NCBI GenBank assembly: GCA_016906335.1
Contig: JADEYG010000003.1
Span: forward strand, 1,612,001 to 1,676,000
DNA length: 64,000 bases
Origin: Novakomyces olei
Taxonomy: Eukaryota; Ascomycota; Novakomycetes; Novakomycetales; Novakomycetaceae
Direction: 5' to 3'
Positions within the stretch are counted from its first letter, which is position 1, and each line of letters begins with the position of its first letter. This document shows positions 31,752 to 41,944 of the stretch, piece after piece. A program made the position numbers and the translations under genes. The notes below the pieces were generated by a model. That model made no database searches and was not told the origin of the DNA. It saw only the letters and a program-made list of their open reading frames with translations.

Positions 31752-34700
31752 ATGTCGTCCTCCGCCTCGTCGGACCTGAGCGATCTCGATTCTGACGATC
31801 TCGATTCTGACGATCTCCTACCGCCGCCGACTCTGCCCGGCTCTTTGGGCAGAGAAGGCAGATCTTGTTCCGTCTCTGAGCCGAATTTGCCTCCGGACTC
31901 TGCCGCCTCTTTACCTTCTCTGCCTTCTCTACCTTCTTTACCTTGTCTAGTCCCGTCGCCCTCTCTGCGCAAACGCAGACGGCAGAGCAGCCAAGGCCGC
32001 GAGACAAGACGGCCTCGGCGCAGCAGCAGCCCTTGTGCCTCCACCGCTGCTCAGCAGCATCCATTGCTGCAAGCAATCTTGGCTGCCGATATGGCAGCGC
32101 TCAGTGACGGACTGCGTCAGCTGCCACAGATCGACGAGCAAGACTGCCGAGGCCAAACTGCCCTGCACTTGGCCACCGCACACGACTGGACTGCCGGGAT
32201 CGAAGTGCTGCTGAAACGTGGAGCCGATCCACGTAAAATGGACTCGGCCAGGGAGACTCCGCTTGCTCTTGCAGCCGACAAGAGCTACAAGGCCTGGATG
32301 TCGCGGATGGCAGCTCAGTGTGCTTTTGCTCACAAGCGGGACAAGGCCGGGGTCACTGCTCTGCACAAGGCCTCTTTTAATGGCGATTTAAAGGAGGTTA
32401 GGCGCTTGCTTGCGCTTGGAGCAGACGCTAATGCTGCCGACAATGCGGGGTACAGGCCTCTGCACAAGTGTGCCTTGAGAGGCCATTTTGCAATTGCTTC
32501 TTACCTGCTGCACCAGGGCGCTGACGTGTCCGTGCAGGATGAAAATGGGGAAACCCCACTGTTTGACGCTGCCGGCCATGGATTTTGTGATGTTGTGCAA
32601 CTGCTGTTGGAGCATGGAGCGTCTGCCCGGCACGAGAATCATAACGGAGCTATGGCTATTGACCAGGACGTGGATGACAATGTAGCCCGGCTGCTGCAAA
32701 AGTATATGAGGCACAGGACACGGTCGGGAGGAGAGGAAAAGGGCAGTTTGCTTGCCGAGAACCATCCAAGTTTTAGACGGGAACGGAGCGAGAGCGGCTC
32801 TATTCCGGCTGGCGATAAGCGCCAGGTCGATATTACGCTCTACAGCGACTCTAAAAACTTTTTCCAGTACGTTGCATCGGGCAATTTGGAGTTTGTTGCG
32901 TCTGTTTTGATGGAAGTTGGGCCTAAAATTGCGAATAAGCCTTCATCGCGCGATGGCAATTACCCGCTTCACGTGGCGGCTAAACGTGGGCTGGCAGAGA
33001 TTGTGGAACTGCTGTTGGCTCACGGAGCCGATCCAACAGCTGCCAACGCCCAGGGCAATACTGCCCTTCACGAACTGGCTGGCCGAGGCCATATTCGCGT
33101 GGCTCGAATTCTTATTGAAAGTGGAGCTCTGCCCTGGCTGCGAAATGCTCAAGGCCGCACCCCGCGGGACGTGGCGGGTCTGCTCTTACCGGACGACGAT
33201 GCAGAGCTTTTTTTTTGGGAAAAAGTAGGACAAAGGCAGGACGATGGAAGCAACGAAAAATTAGGGAATGAAAATGGAAATGGGAATGGAAATGGGAATG
33301 GAAATGAAAATGGGAATGAAAATGGAAACGGGAAAAAGAGTCCAGTTGGAAACTCAGGTAACGTGACAGCCAGTGGCCGAGTTAAAGCACGGCAACGGAC
33401 AAACGGAAGCGAAGGAGACAACGAGAGCAGCAATAACGGCTCGGCCAGCCTGAAACGTCGACGCCGGAGCCGGCGTCGGTGCTTGTCCAGCGACTCTGAG
33501 GTTGATCAGATGCAAGATGGGAGCGAGGCAGGTAAAGCCGGCCAAGAGCTGCTCAGGCATAAAGCCTTGAGCAGTGAAACTAGTCGCGATTCAAGTGAGG
33601 GTGAGAGCGAGGCTCCAAACAGGACTGTAATCAACCTCGGCGATAGCAAAGAAGGGGAGCCAATGTCGCCAAACGGTGCAGAGTCTCCGAGCACGTTTAG
33701 TCTACGAGCCGAGTCGGCAATAGGACAGAAACTTGAAAAGACTGGGTCCAGTTGGGAGTGCGATAATGGCCTCGAGCCAAAGGCAGAGCCAAAGGCAGAG
33801 CCAAAGGCAGAGCCAAAGGCAGAGCCAAGGTCAGAGCCAATCCTCTCCGAAGGAGCGGAAAACCAAGTAAAACACGAGGCTGCATACAATGGGGACAGAG
33901 TGCCCGACGGGTTTGCAGAGGATGGCACACAGAGCCTTCAGGCCAATGACGTCAATTTCAGCTTGAGCAATGGTTCGGTTGGTAGTGGAGCGGAGGGCAG
34001 TCAATCAGTAAATGCCAAAGCTTTACCGGAAGGATTTAACCACACTGATACAGCTTCTCCACTAGCAAACGGAGCAGAGTGTTTGCCAATGGAAGAATCA
34101 GATCAAATAGGGTTCAGCGAAACGCAGGGCCCTTTGGATACTGAAGCTCAAGCTGGCGCAGACTGTATGGCCGCTGGTGGAAAGGACTCGCATGGACAAG
34201 CAAATAATTTGCACTCAATCGACGCTCAAACGTCGGATAAAGACCAGTCTGAAGTGAAGGTGGAGCCTGATAATGGGCACAACGATCCTACTGTCCCTGC
34301 GGCTTCTTCGTTTGCTTCGTTTCACTCTCCTGCGCTAAGCAGCAGGAGCCGGGGCAACAGTGACAAGAAAGAAAACGCTCGAGTCAGCAGCTCACGTGGC
34401 AGTTTTGGTGTTGCAGTAAACGGCTCCTCTCCTCAAGCACAGGAAAAGCAAAATACTCTGCCTGTCCAAAGCAAAAAGCGGTCTGTTTCACCCGTTGCCG
34501 CTTGCAAAACCTGTAAATCACCGCCGCCTGCTTTTGCTTCTGCCTCCGCCTCTGCTTTGCCATTTACTCCAGGCCTTGCTTCGGAACCTTCTAGCCATAT
34601 GACGTCGCCCAAATCTTTTCGACGAATGCCGGTGCGTAAGGCGACAATGCCAGAGGCCCGGCAGATCCCACCTGCTGACCAGGAAAACGAGTGGACGGCA

Positions 34701-35651
34701 GTTAGAAGGCTCGTTATGAATCGTGGTGTTCGGCGACCTCCGAACCGGTCAATGTCGCTCTCCGTTTTACCGACTGGCACGCAAGAGAGCGCACTGGACC
34801 CGTCTTTTCAGCCTACACTGATTTGTAAGGATGAGAAGAGCCAAGATAAAGAAGGCGATACGAAGGAAAAGCAAAAAAAAGAAGGAAAAGTAAAAGAAGG
34901 AAATGCAAAAGAAGGCAAAGCAAAGGAAGGCAAAGCAAAAGAACATCAAGATGGAAAAGATGTACTTTGTAGCGCAGAGACGGCTGTGCAAAGCCAAACT
35001 TTTCTTGAACTAGAATCCGATAATTGTGAGAAAAACAAACACAATTCGCCTGATGGAGCGCTTGAAAACGGACAGGGCGGTCTCGATTGCAAGTACAGAA
35101 CTGAAGATTTATATGACGAAAAGACCGAAACTGCTACCGCTCAATCTAAACCCCTTCAGAATAAATCTGAGCCGGTTTCTTCCTCCCGGAGTTTAAGACC
35201 TCGGCCCGTTTCGCGGCAGTCGTCAACCTCGTCAATATTGGGCCACGGTGACCAGAGCCAGCAGCGACAGAGGCTTCAGTACCTGTTAGAATCAATGCAG
35301 GAAAGACCTTCAACCCAGTGTGTACTTGACTACGATTCCGTTTCAGGCGCCCCTTACCTGAACAAAAGCTTGACGGGACCGTGGAATAATCAGAATCATC
35401 TACTGGAGTCTTATCTCCGCTCTGGAAGCTTATCGGAGAAGGGGCAAAAGCCTGTTTATACTACAGTGAGCGATGTAGTGGCCTCGCATTTTCCTGCTAA
35501 TAATGGCCACAATAAATCTACCGTCGACGTTGAAACTAATTCAGCTTCGCTCCCAGATCCTTCTGCGTCAACAAGGGCCAAGCAGTTGTCCCCACAAAAG
35601 CCGAGACGGAAACGCACGAGCTCAAACTTTCTTGATCTTGTTATGAATTGA
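31752..35651 (+). CDS. Ankyrin-repeat protein with long disordered tail
   Basis: The ATG at 31752 (MSSSASSDLSDLDSDDL) is preferred because the frame upstream of it offers only non-ATG starts; the protein is 1,299 residues with no intron. Residues about 1-100 are acidic and Ser/Pro-rich. Ankyrin repeats span about residues 100-325 (GQTALHLAT, GVTALHKAS, GYRPLHKCA, GETPLFDAA) and about 370-475 (GNYPLHVAA, GNTALHELA). The remaining 800 residues look disordered, with an Asn-Gly run, KAEP repeats and KEGK/A repeats, and a basic tail ending RRKRTSSNFLDLVMN. The TALHKAS...LHKCA...PLFDAA series recalls Hos4, the ankyrin subunit of the Set3 histone deacetylase complex, but the domain order differs, so I give no symbol. 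Ankyrin identity is certain; role is not. Confidence 0.9.
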   Translation: MSSSASSDLSDLDSDDLDSDDLLPPPTLPGSLGREGRSCSVSEPNLPPDSAASLPSLPSLPSLPCLVPSPSLRKRRRQSSQGRETRRPRRSSSPCASTAAQQHPLLQAILAADMAALSDGLRQLPQIDEQDCRGQTALHLATAHDWTAGIEVLLKRGADPRKMDSARETPLALAADKSYKAWMSRMAAQCAFAHKRDKAGVTALHKASFNGDLKEVRRLLALGADANAADNAGYRPLHKCALRGHFAIASYLLHQGADVSVQDENGETPLFDAAGHGFCDVVQLLLEHGASARHENHNGAMAIDQDVDDNVARLLQKYMRHRTRSGGEEKGSLLAENHPSFRRERSESGSIPAGDKRQVDITLYSDSKNFFQYVASGNLEFVASVLMEVGPKIANKPSSRDGNYPLHVAAKRGLAEIVELLLAHGADPTAANAQGNTALHELAGRGHIRVARILIESGALPWLRNAQGRTPRDVAGLLLPDDDAELFFWEKVGQRQDDGSNEKLGNENGNGNGNGNGNENGNENGNGKKSPVGNSGNVTASGRVKARQRTNGSEGDNESSNNGSASLKRRRRSRRRCLSSDSEVDQMQDGSEAGKAGQELLRHKALSSETSRDSSEGESEAPNRTVINLGDSKEGEPMSPNGAESPSTFSLRAESAIGQKLEKTGSSWECDNGLEPKAEPKAEPKAEPKAEPRSEPILSEGAENQVKHEAAYNGDRVPDGFAEDGTQSLQANDVNFSLSNGSVGSGAEGSQSVNAKALPEGFNHTDTASPLANGAECLPMEESDQIGFSETQGPLDTEAQAGADCMAAGGKDSHGQANNLHSIDAQTSDKDQSEVKVEPDNGHNDPTVPAASSFASFHSPALSSRSRGNSDKKENARVSSSRGSFGVAVNGSSPQAQEKQNTLPVQSKKRSVSPVAACKTCKSPPPAFASASASALPFTPGLASEPSSHMTSPKSFRRMPVRKATMPEARQIPPADQENEWTAVRRLVMNRGVRRPPNRSMSLSVLPTGTQESALDPSFQPTLICKDEKSQDKEGDTKEKQKKEGKVKEGNAKEGKAKEGKAKEHQDGKDVLCSAETAVQSQTFLELESDNCEKNKHNSPDGALENGQGGLDCKYRTEDLYDEKTETATAQSKPLQNKSEPVSSSRSLRPRPVSRQSSTSSILGHGDQSQQRQRLQYLLESMQERPSTQCVLDYDSVSGAPYLNKSLTGPWNNQNHLLESYLRSGSLSEKGQKPVYTTVSDVVASHFPANNGHNKSTVDVETNSASLPDPSASTRAKQLSPQKPRRKRTSSNFLDLVMN
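33776..33841 (+). repeat. 12-bp coding repeat (KAEP)n
   Basis: Five tandem copies of a 12-bp unit (CCAAAGGCAGAG) encode Lys-Ala-Glu-Pro repeats inside the disordered tail of the ankyrin protein; the last copy has drifted to RSEP. Confidence 0.9.
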
Positions 35652-36954
35652 ACTATCAGGCAAATGGAAGGCTGTGGCTTTTACCGTTTTCTTTTTCGCC
35701 GGATATTTTTCAATAAATCACGGGACAATAAAGAGGATGAAGAACTATTCACTGTATTCAAACCACTATCGAGCTAAACAGTCTTTCCGTCTTTTCCCTT
35801 TTCATCATGGCCGGAAAAGTCTTGCAATGAAACGTTTTTATTCGTGAATTGGGGTTGGTTAAGGGCTGACTTTAGACGAGATTTTTCTTTTATTTTATTA
35901 TACAGTTTAGTATTTTCTTGTTTATTTTCGTGTTAATTTAATGTGCCTTGTTCATGTGCGGTTGGAGTTTGCCTCCGGCTTTAATGCCGCGAAACCCTAG
36001 CCCTAAACTGCTATTGTGTTTTTTACATAGGAGGGATTATTTTATGTCTAGTAATGACTGATACTTATACTACTTGAGTCTTGTAGGTGAAAGTTCAAGA
36101 GACTTAATTAGAGCAATAGAGGTGTAGTTCTTGTAAAAATTGAGTAATCGCGTGCATTTGGGAAACCATACAATTTTGCCTTAGGAAATCATACACTTTT
36201 CCTTGCTTATACTTCACTATATTCTGCTACAGCTATGCAAACACAGTACAAAATTCCATACTATTTACATACAATAATATATAAATAATATACAATAATA
36301 TACAATAATATACAATAATATACAATAATATACAATAATATACAATAATATACAATAAAACAATAAAAAATAATATACAATAATATACAATATAATATAC
36401 AATAATATACAATAATATACAATAATATACAATAATATACAATAATATACAATAATATACAATAATATACAATAATATACAATAATATACAATAATAAAA
36501 AAAAAAAAAAAAATATACAATAATATACAATAATATACAATAATATACAATAATATACAATAATATACAATAATATACAATAATATACAATAATATACAA
36601 TAATATACAATAATATACAATAATATACAATAATATACAATAATATACAATAATATACAATAATATACAATAATATACAATAATATACAATAATATACAA
36701 TAATATACAATAATATACAATAATATACAATAATATACAATAATATACAATAATATACAATAATGTACAATAATATACAGTAATATACATCACTGTAAAC
36801 AAAAAAACAGTCACGCACTTGACAAATACGAACCGTAAACACACACGGCTCACAAACTCAACACATCGTTTCGAGGAAATCGTGCGGGTAAGCAGCTAAG
36901 CACCTTAAACATCACAAATCCATCTAACAAGAAACAGATAAAAGACAGAAAAAA
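35652..36954. promoter_or_regulatory. Intergenic region upstream of RPS12
   Basis: The left part carries the ankyrin gene's 3' end (AATAAA-like signals near 35712-35730). An AACCCTAGCCCTAAA element sits near 35994-36007. The right part is dominated by the 10-bp minisatellite, leaving about 165 bp between the array and the RPS12 ATG. No convincing gene is present. Confidence 0.6.
36268..36790. repeat. 10-bp minisatellite AATATACAAT
   Basis: Roughly 45-50 copies of the 10-bp unit AATATACAAT run almost perfectly, interrupted by an A-run at about 36497-36513 and by a few shortened units near 36350-36395. The unit length is close to one helical turn. Long minus-strand open frames through it (YCILLYIIV-type peptides) are repeat artefacts. 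Confidence 0.97.
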
Positions 36955-37395
36955 ATGTCTGCTGACGGAGAAGATGTGCAAGTGCCCGATGTGGCGGCCG
37001 CTGAGCCAGAGACCTCGGGAACTCTGTCGGTGGAGGATGCATTGAAGCAGGTTCTTAAAATTGCTCTTACTCACGACGGATTGGCGCGTGGTCTGCGCGA
37101 AGTGAGCAAAGCTCTGGACAAGCGCGTTGCTCACCTGTGCGTCCTCTGCGAAAGCAACAACGAGGAGTCTTACAAGAAATTGATCGAGGCTCTTTGCTCT
37201 GAGCACAGCATCCCATTGATCAAGGTTGGCGATGCGAAGAAGCTGGGCGAGTGGGCCGGTCTCTGCAACATTAACCGTGAAGGTCAGGCTGTTAAGGTTG
37301 TAGGCTGCTCGGCTGTGGCTATCAAAGACTATGGCGAAGAGTCTCACGCTCTGCAGGTTCTGCAAGAGTACGTCAAAAACCAGAACCAAGAGTAA
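36955..37395 (+). CDS. RPS12: Small ribosomal subunit protein eS12
   Basis: This uninterrupted gene encodes 146 residues starting [12 protein letters not shown], with an acidic N-terminus and the conserved eS12 core: [76 protein letters not shown]. It has the L7Ae/eS12 fold and is a structural protein of the 40S beak in the cytoplasm. Length matches the family. The ATG is preceded by an A-rich leader. The codons look more GC-rich and optimised (for example AAG, GTC, CTG) than in neighbouring genes, as expected of a highly expressed gene. A 10-bp minisatellite ends about 165 bp upstream. Confidence 0.97.
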   Translation: MSADGEDVQVPDVAAAEPETSGTLSVEDALKQVLKIALTHDGLARGLREVSKALDKRVAHLCVLCESNNEESYKKLIEALCSEHSIPLIKVGDAKKLGEWAGLCNINREGQAVKVVGCSAVAIKDYGEESHALQVLQEYVKNQNQE

Positions 37396-37888
37396 ATTAA
37401 TTATTATTAAAAAATAATTAAAATTTTTTGGTGGAATGGGTTGCAGGTTCTGTAGACGTATCTGCTAAACATTTGGCGGTAATTCATTGCATCTTCCATC
37501 TATTTTGCGATTGCTTCCTAGAGTACAACCGAGTAAATGTCGGATTCAAGTATACACATTTGGTATATGTCCCATTAAGAAGGCTCCCTTTCTGCTTCTT
37601 AAAGGCCCAAGATCCATATGTTGCTACAGCGCCCATGCCCTGTGCCGTGAAACAATCAAAAGATATTGAAATAATAATAAAAAAAACTTACATATATAAT
37701 AACCATAAAATAAAAATGAACAAAATGAAAGGCACCAGGGGTATAGTAGTGTATCTTTTCGCATTGCTGTATGACATTTCTTCTCATAAAAATAAAAATA
37801 ATGCAGGAACGATTGTACTTTCTCTTGCTAGATAAACGTATTTTATGCAATAGTTAATGCCACTTGGTCATTAGGGTATCATATTCAT
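37396..37888. other. Convergent intergenic region RPS12 / CTK3
   Basis: AT-rich 3' flank of two convergent genes, with poly(A)-signal-like AATAAT/AATAAA stretches near 37670-37710 and 37790. Short open frames exist but lack coding character. Nothing else is seen. Confidence 0.6.
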
Positions 37889-38753
37889 TTACAGATCCAA
37901 AGCCCACGCTCGACTAACCATCCTCTCTTCCATACAAGCATCTTTGTAATCACATTCACCCCAATCGGACGTGTTGTCCCACGCCAGTTCGAATTCTGGA
38001 TTCCGTGAACTTTGAGTCGGCAGGGGAATCGACCAGATATTTTCGCGTAATTTTTTATGCTAGCTCGAGTTAGCAAAAAAGCAAATAAAGACAATTGATT
38101 AAAATTAGCTTATCAGCAATAATAGAACTACCCTTTCCCGGTCCTCGTCCATACGCTTAAGGATCTCCTTTCGTGAGAAATGCTGTGCAGACTCTGACTC
38201 TCCGCCGGCAGATGTCGATCTTTATTGCACTGTCAGTATAATTTTGATTTTACATAAATCTATGTCATACTCTTCCAGTCTTCGTCCCAAGCCCTGATCA
38301 AGTGGGTCAAAGGCAGCATTGTCAACAAACCCTTTATCTCGCAAATTCGCTAATACTTCACGCGCGGTTATTATATTCGCATTGCCTTGTGCGCCTGCCG
38401 GAGCGACAAGGCTTATTATATGAGCAATATCGTGAATCAGCATTTCATGATAAGTCACCTTGATGCCAGTCGCGCTGCTTTGCTGCTCAGCACGCCGGCT
38501 GTAGTCGCATAGGGTTTCAAGGAAGTATAGAATATTGACACGGGCGTTTAGTGAAGTCTAAATTGGTTAGGGTTTAGCAAAACAGGCCTTGAGGACGCAC
38601 CGACTCGAGCTCTTCTAATATACAGGAATACAAGTCTTCTTCAAGAGCCGAGTTTTTCACGGCAAAAACAGCCAATGATTGCTGACTTTGCTGTGACGCA
38701 TTGAGCTTACTCAGCATCCTGAGGAACAGTAATCGGCCCTCAAACGGGTCCAT
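37889..38753 (-). CDS. CTK3: CTD kinase (CTDK-I) gamma subunit, four exons
   Basis: Exons, in transcription order: 38753-38601, 38557-38271, 38219-38132, 38059-37889 (stop TAA), giving 232 residues. The start MDPFEGRLLFLRMLSKLNAS is typical of Ctk3, as are DLYSCILEELES joined to TSLNARVNILYFLETLCDYS (exon 1 to 2), the RKEILKRMDEDRER motif (exon 3) and HKKLRENIW...FELAWDNTSD (exon 4). Introns are 43, 51 and 72 nt; introns 1 and 3 have CTAAC branch sites a few bases before the acceptor. The intron 2 boundaries (GTATGA donor, AAAG acceptor) are least certain. Ctk3 has a CID-like domain and with Ctk1 and Ctk2 phosphorylates the RNA polymerase II C-terminal domain in the nucleus. The gene diverges from RTT106. 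Confidence 0.88.
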
Positions 38754-38877
38754 TGCGAGCTGCTCAAGCTCTATTTTGTCATTCACGATATACAGACAAA
38801 GCGATTCTTAATTATTGTATGGTAATCGCTCTATATATGATTGACTCGAATTCCTCCTTTATTCTATTTCACAGTTT

Positions 38878-38930
38878 TATAACCCTAAATAATTTCTAGA
38901 AACTAACCCTAACTAACCCTAATCCCTTAA
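38878..38930. promoter_or_regulatory. ACCCTAA box cluster between CTK3 and RTT106
   Basis: Three to four AACCCTAA/CTAACCCTAA motifs lie in about 50 bp of the 242-bp divergent promoter. The reverse complement TTAGGGTT is the recognition core of Tbf1-type Myb factors. A TATATATGA stretch is near 38832. Confidence 0.6.
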
Positions 38931-38995
38931 GGGCGCCTCGACAACGAGTCAAGCATAATACCTTTTTGCTTGCTTCTGTACTACTGCAAAACGTC

Positions 38996-40465
38996 ATGCC
39001 GCCCTGGTTGAGCGCGTTCGACGGGGACGCGACATTGCGCTCAGATATTTCGCATTATGTGAAACAAACTCCGTCGTCCGAATCTCTTTTCCACCGTGTT
39101 GCAGATTACATTTCTGCTGTGTGTGGTAATGACGGCGATAATAATAATAATAAACGGCGACGCGTAGGCGACACAGCTGGCGGTACTCGGCCGGCGAACT
39201 GTCTCGAATCAGACAATGACAAGGGCATTTTTACCATCCCTAATGTCGCGTTTCTCATGCCTTTACGGAAGAAATGCTCAATAGTGGTAACGGATTTAGG
39301 GTTAATTGCGCGCAATGGCGATAGTGAAGCAGTTAATTTAGAATGGGCTAAAATTGCCTTTGCGTTTTGTCTTCCAGTGGCAGAGAAAACCGTGCCAGCA
39401 CATAATATTATATTGCTGCCTCGTAGTAATGGTGGCCAAGGGTCAATTGCTACAGATTCTGCCGTCTGTTTTGCAGTGGCAGACGGAACAGAAGACTCGA
39501 ATCAAATCTGTTTATTACTGGACAAATACTGCCCTGACGGGCTGGCGAGACCGGACGCTAGCGAGTTTGCTAGTGTCATGCCGCAGGCGAATAAAAAGTC
39601 TCAAAAAGCAATGTACGTGCAGGCCCATCGTGGGTCTAAAGAGGGGAGCTTGTTTTTCCTAAAACAAGGAATATTGTTCGGGTTTAAACGGCCGTTGTTT
39701 TTCATTCCGCTTATGTCTATTAATTCAGTGAGCGTGACAACCGTTGTGCAGCACACATTTAGTCTTTTAGTCACGGATCACGATGGAGGGGCAGTTGAGT
39801 TTTCCATGATTGATCAAGCCGATTATACCGGTATTGAGGGGTACATTCGAAGGTAGCTACATCGCCGTTTTAGGTGGACTGTTTATTTTTATCCAATTTA
39901 TTTATCGTGGCTATACAATGGCACCAATAATACTGACCAAACAAGACATCGGCTGCGTGATAGTAGTATGGCACAAGAACGTGCTGCCAAATCGAGCAAG
40001 AATGCTGCTGAACCGTCAGAATTAGTACGCGCTGAAGCAGAATTGAACGGACAAGGAAACGGAGACGCAACGACGGAGAATGCGGAAGCTGAAGAGGATG
40101 ACGGCGATGATGATGACGATGATGACGACGATAATTTTGAATATACAAAAGATATGAGCGATGGCGGCTCACCTCGATCAGATTCAGATGATGGAGATGG
40201 GGATGGGAGAGCAGAGGAGCCAAATAACGATGAAACTGAACCAGTCGCATCGGAAGAAGAGGATCAAGCCGAGCAAGTGCCGGCTGATGAAGTAGACCTT
40301 GATACTGATGCGTCTGCGTCTGGAGAAGATGATGAACAAGACGAAGAAGAATTGGAGGAAGAAGGCGATGTAGATATTGGACAGGAAGAAGCAGAAGACG
40401 GAGTGGAGGAAGCCGATACAGAGCTTAAGGATGATACGAATGAAGAACCCGAATTTGGATGGTGA
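38996..40465 (+). CDS. RTT106: Histone H3-H4 chaperone Rtt106-like, two exons
   Basis: Exon 1 is 38996-39852 and exon 2 is 39946-40465, giving 458 residues, close to Rtt106 of budding yeast. The ATG at 38996 (MPPWLSAFDGD) is used because the upstream part of the frame has no ATG. The tandem PH-like core is visible: IPNVAFLMPLRKKCSIVVTD, then GSKEGSLFFLKQGILFGFKR with PLFFIPLMSINSVSV and EFSMIDQADYTGIEGYIRR at the end of exon 1. The 93-nt intron (GTAGCT ... CTGACCAAACAAG) joins RR to HRLRDSSMAQERAAK. Exon 2 encodes a very acidic Asp/Glu tail. Rtt106 deposits H3-H4 during replication-coupled and heterochromatin nucleosome assembly. Pob3 shares the double PH fold but is longer. Confidence 0.85.
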
Positions 40466-40780
40466 TTGGATTAAAATAAAAGATTACGGTTGCCGTCTAC
40501 AGTATTTGTTCAATTAAAAATATCGAATGTAATCAAAAATATATATATATAGCTATACTTGTAACAACCCTAATTTTACTACCATCTTTTGTAATGAGAA
40601 TTATATTTTCCAGCACTCGGTTGATTGAACAAAGACTTGCTCGAGTGTCGCCAGTACTAAGTATCTGGCCAACAGTCCAAATAAACGCGGCAAGAAAGGG
40701 AAAATATTTACTCTATTCGTTTGTCAAAGCAATTGACAGTTGGGGAAAAAAACCCTTATGCACCCATATTGAACCATGTA
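40466..40780. other. Convergent intergenic region RTT106 / DUF3445
   Basis: 3' flanks of two convergent genes; AATAAAA signal near 40474 and a short TA run near 40540-40550. Nothing else is seen. Confidence 0.6.
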
Positions 40781-41944
40781 TCAGGCCGCATTCTTGAACC
40801 CCTCTTTGAAAGGATAGCTGGGCCGTGTGGCGGCGACATAGTCTGGCGGAATAATCCCCAGTTCAATTTGGCGCTGGATAAGAGAGTCCAGGTAAGGCAC
40901 CAAGTGATCGCGGTACGCGTGCACCTCCTTGTAGGCCATAATTTCCTTGGGCGCCTCTGTCATCCAAAGTTTCAGGATCGAGGGAACCCCTGGTTCGTCC
41001 TTCATGTCACATATTCGATAGAATACAGGATGATTGGAGAACACAACTGCTCCAGTCTTTGGCAGGCGTCGCAGTGTCTGCCGCTCAACACGAACGAGAA
41101 ATTTTTCGTACGGTACGTCCGTGATTGCCTCGGAGACTTGGGTGTGGTACCCGAGTTTGTTCTCGTACAGACCGTAATCATATGTAATGAAAAAACTGGC
41201 CCGTTCAACAGGTTTGGCCGCCTCAAACTTGGAAAAGTACCGCTCCATACTGGGCCTCAATTTCGATTCGTACAGCGGCACAGGCGTATGAATCTCGTTC
41301 AGGCAGCGTCCAATCTTTGTAGAAATGTTGAACCCGCCGGGAAAGGGCACACATCCAGCGACCATATAGTGCTGGCCATCGTCCCGCCTTTGCACGATAT
41401 AGAAATCTTCCTTGGCCAGGCGGGCGAGCACAAGCAGCGGATGCTGGTCAGTGGCCTGCAGGTCGGGAAACTCCTCACCCGTAATCAAATTCGCAATCCC
41501 ACAATCGCCGATCCGCTTAAAGAGGCACGGGTACCGTTTAATTAAAAAATCACTGGCCAGCAGCAGCAGTTCCCGTGACGGCTCCTCCCCGTCTGGCAGG
41601 CAATCAAAGACCATACTGCCCCGCTTCGTAATCTCCTTTTGCTTTTCCTCAAAGTACCGCCAGTACCATCGGTCCATATCGAGCCAATGGTTGGGCGGCA
41701 GTTTGAATACGGACATGGTCTGGTGGTACGGCCACCGGAAAGGCCGCCACGGCCGGTCGTCGTACTGCCTCAATTTTTCCACTGTCAAATCACGCAGCGG
41801 CTCTGGGTCTGGGAAGGACTCTGGCTGCTTTTGTCTCTGCCCACTCGCTGATTGGCTGCCCTTGCGTCGCCCTGCACTTAGCGCTTTTTGCGCAAGAAAG
41901 GCAAGCAGCAGCACGACTGCGCCTGCTATTACTTGGACGTGCAT
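40781..41944 (-). CDS. DUF3445 / heme-dependent oxidative N-demethylase-like protein A, membrane-anchored
   Basis: An intronless 387-residue gene with an ATG at 41944. An N-terminal hydrophobic anchor (VIAGAVVLLLAFLAQKAL) is followed by a basic linker and the DUF3445 domain from about residue 65: RPFRWPYHQTMSVFKL, RYPCLF, EDFYIVQRRDDGQHYMVAG, FPGGFNISTKIG, HTPVPLYESKL and RVERQTLRRLPKTGAVVFSNH. Family members in bacteria (the DmmD/HDOD type) are heme proteins acting on methylamines with partner subunits; many fungi have anchored, stand-alone forms whose substrate is unknown to me. It faces a paralogue at 42860-44074 across a 0.9-kb divergent promoter. Catalytic activity is inferred only. Confidence 0.85.
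   Translation of the reverse strand: MHVQVIAGAVVLLLAFLAQKALSAGRRKGSQSASGQRQKQPESFPDPEPLRDLTVEKLRQYDDRPWRPFRWPYHQTMSVFKLPPNHWLDMDRWYWRYFEEKQKEITKRGSMVFDCLPDGEEPSRELLLLASDFLIKRYPCLFKRIGDCGIANLITGEEFPDLQATDQHPLLVLARLAKEDFYIVQRRDDGQHYMVAGCVPFPGGFNISTKIGRCLNEIHTPVPLYESKLRPSMERYFSKFEAAKPVERASFFITYDYGLYENKLGYHTQVSEAITDVPYEKFLVRVERQTLRRLPKTGAVVFSNHPVFYRICDMKDEPGVPSILKLWMTEAPKEIMAYKEVHAYRDHLVPYLDSLIQRQIELGIIPPDYVAATRPSYPFKEGFKNAA

Noticed and set aside
31679-34997. Several minus-strand and alternative plus-strand frames across the ankyrin gene
   Set aside because: Shadows of the long plus-strand coding frame.
36233-36853. Three overlapping minus-strand frames of 160-206 codons rich in YCILLYIIV
   Set aside because: They are translations of the 10-bp AATATACAAT minisatellite, open in several frames because the repeat holds no stops in that orientation.
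37981-38005. CCAGTTCGAATTCTGG as a tRNA T-arm
   Set aside because: It lies inside the last exon of CTK3 on the minus strand and no other tRNA parts surround it.
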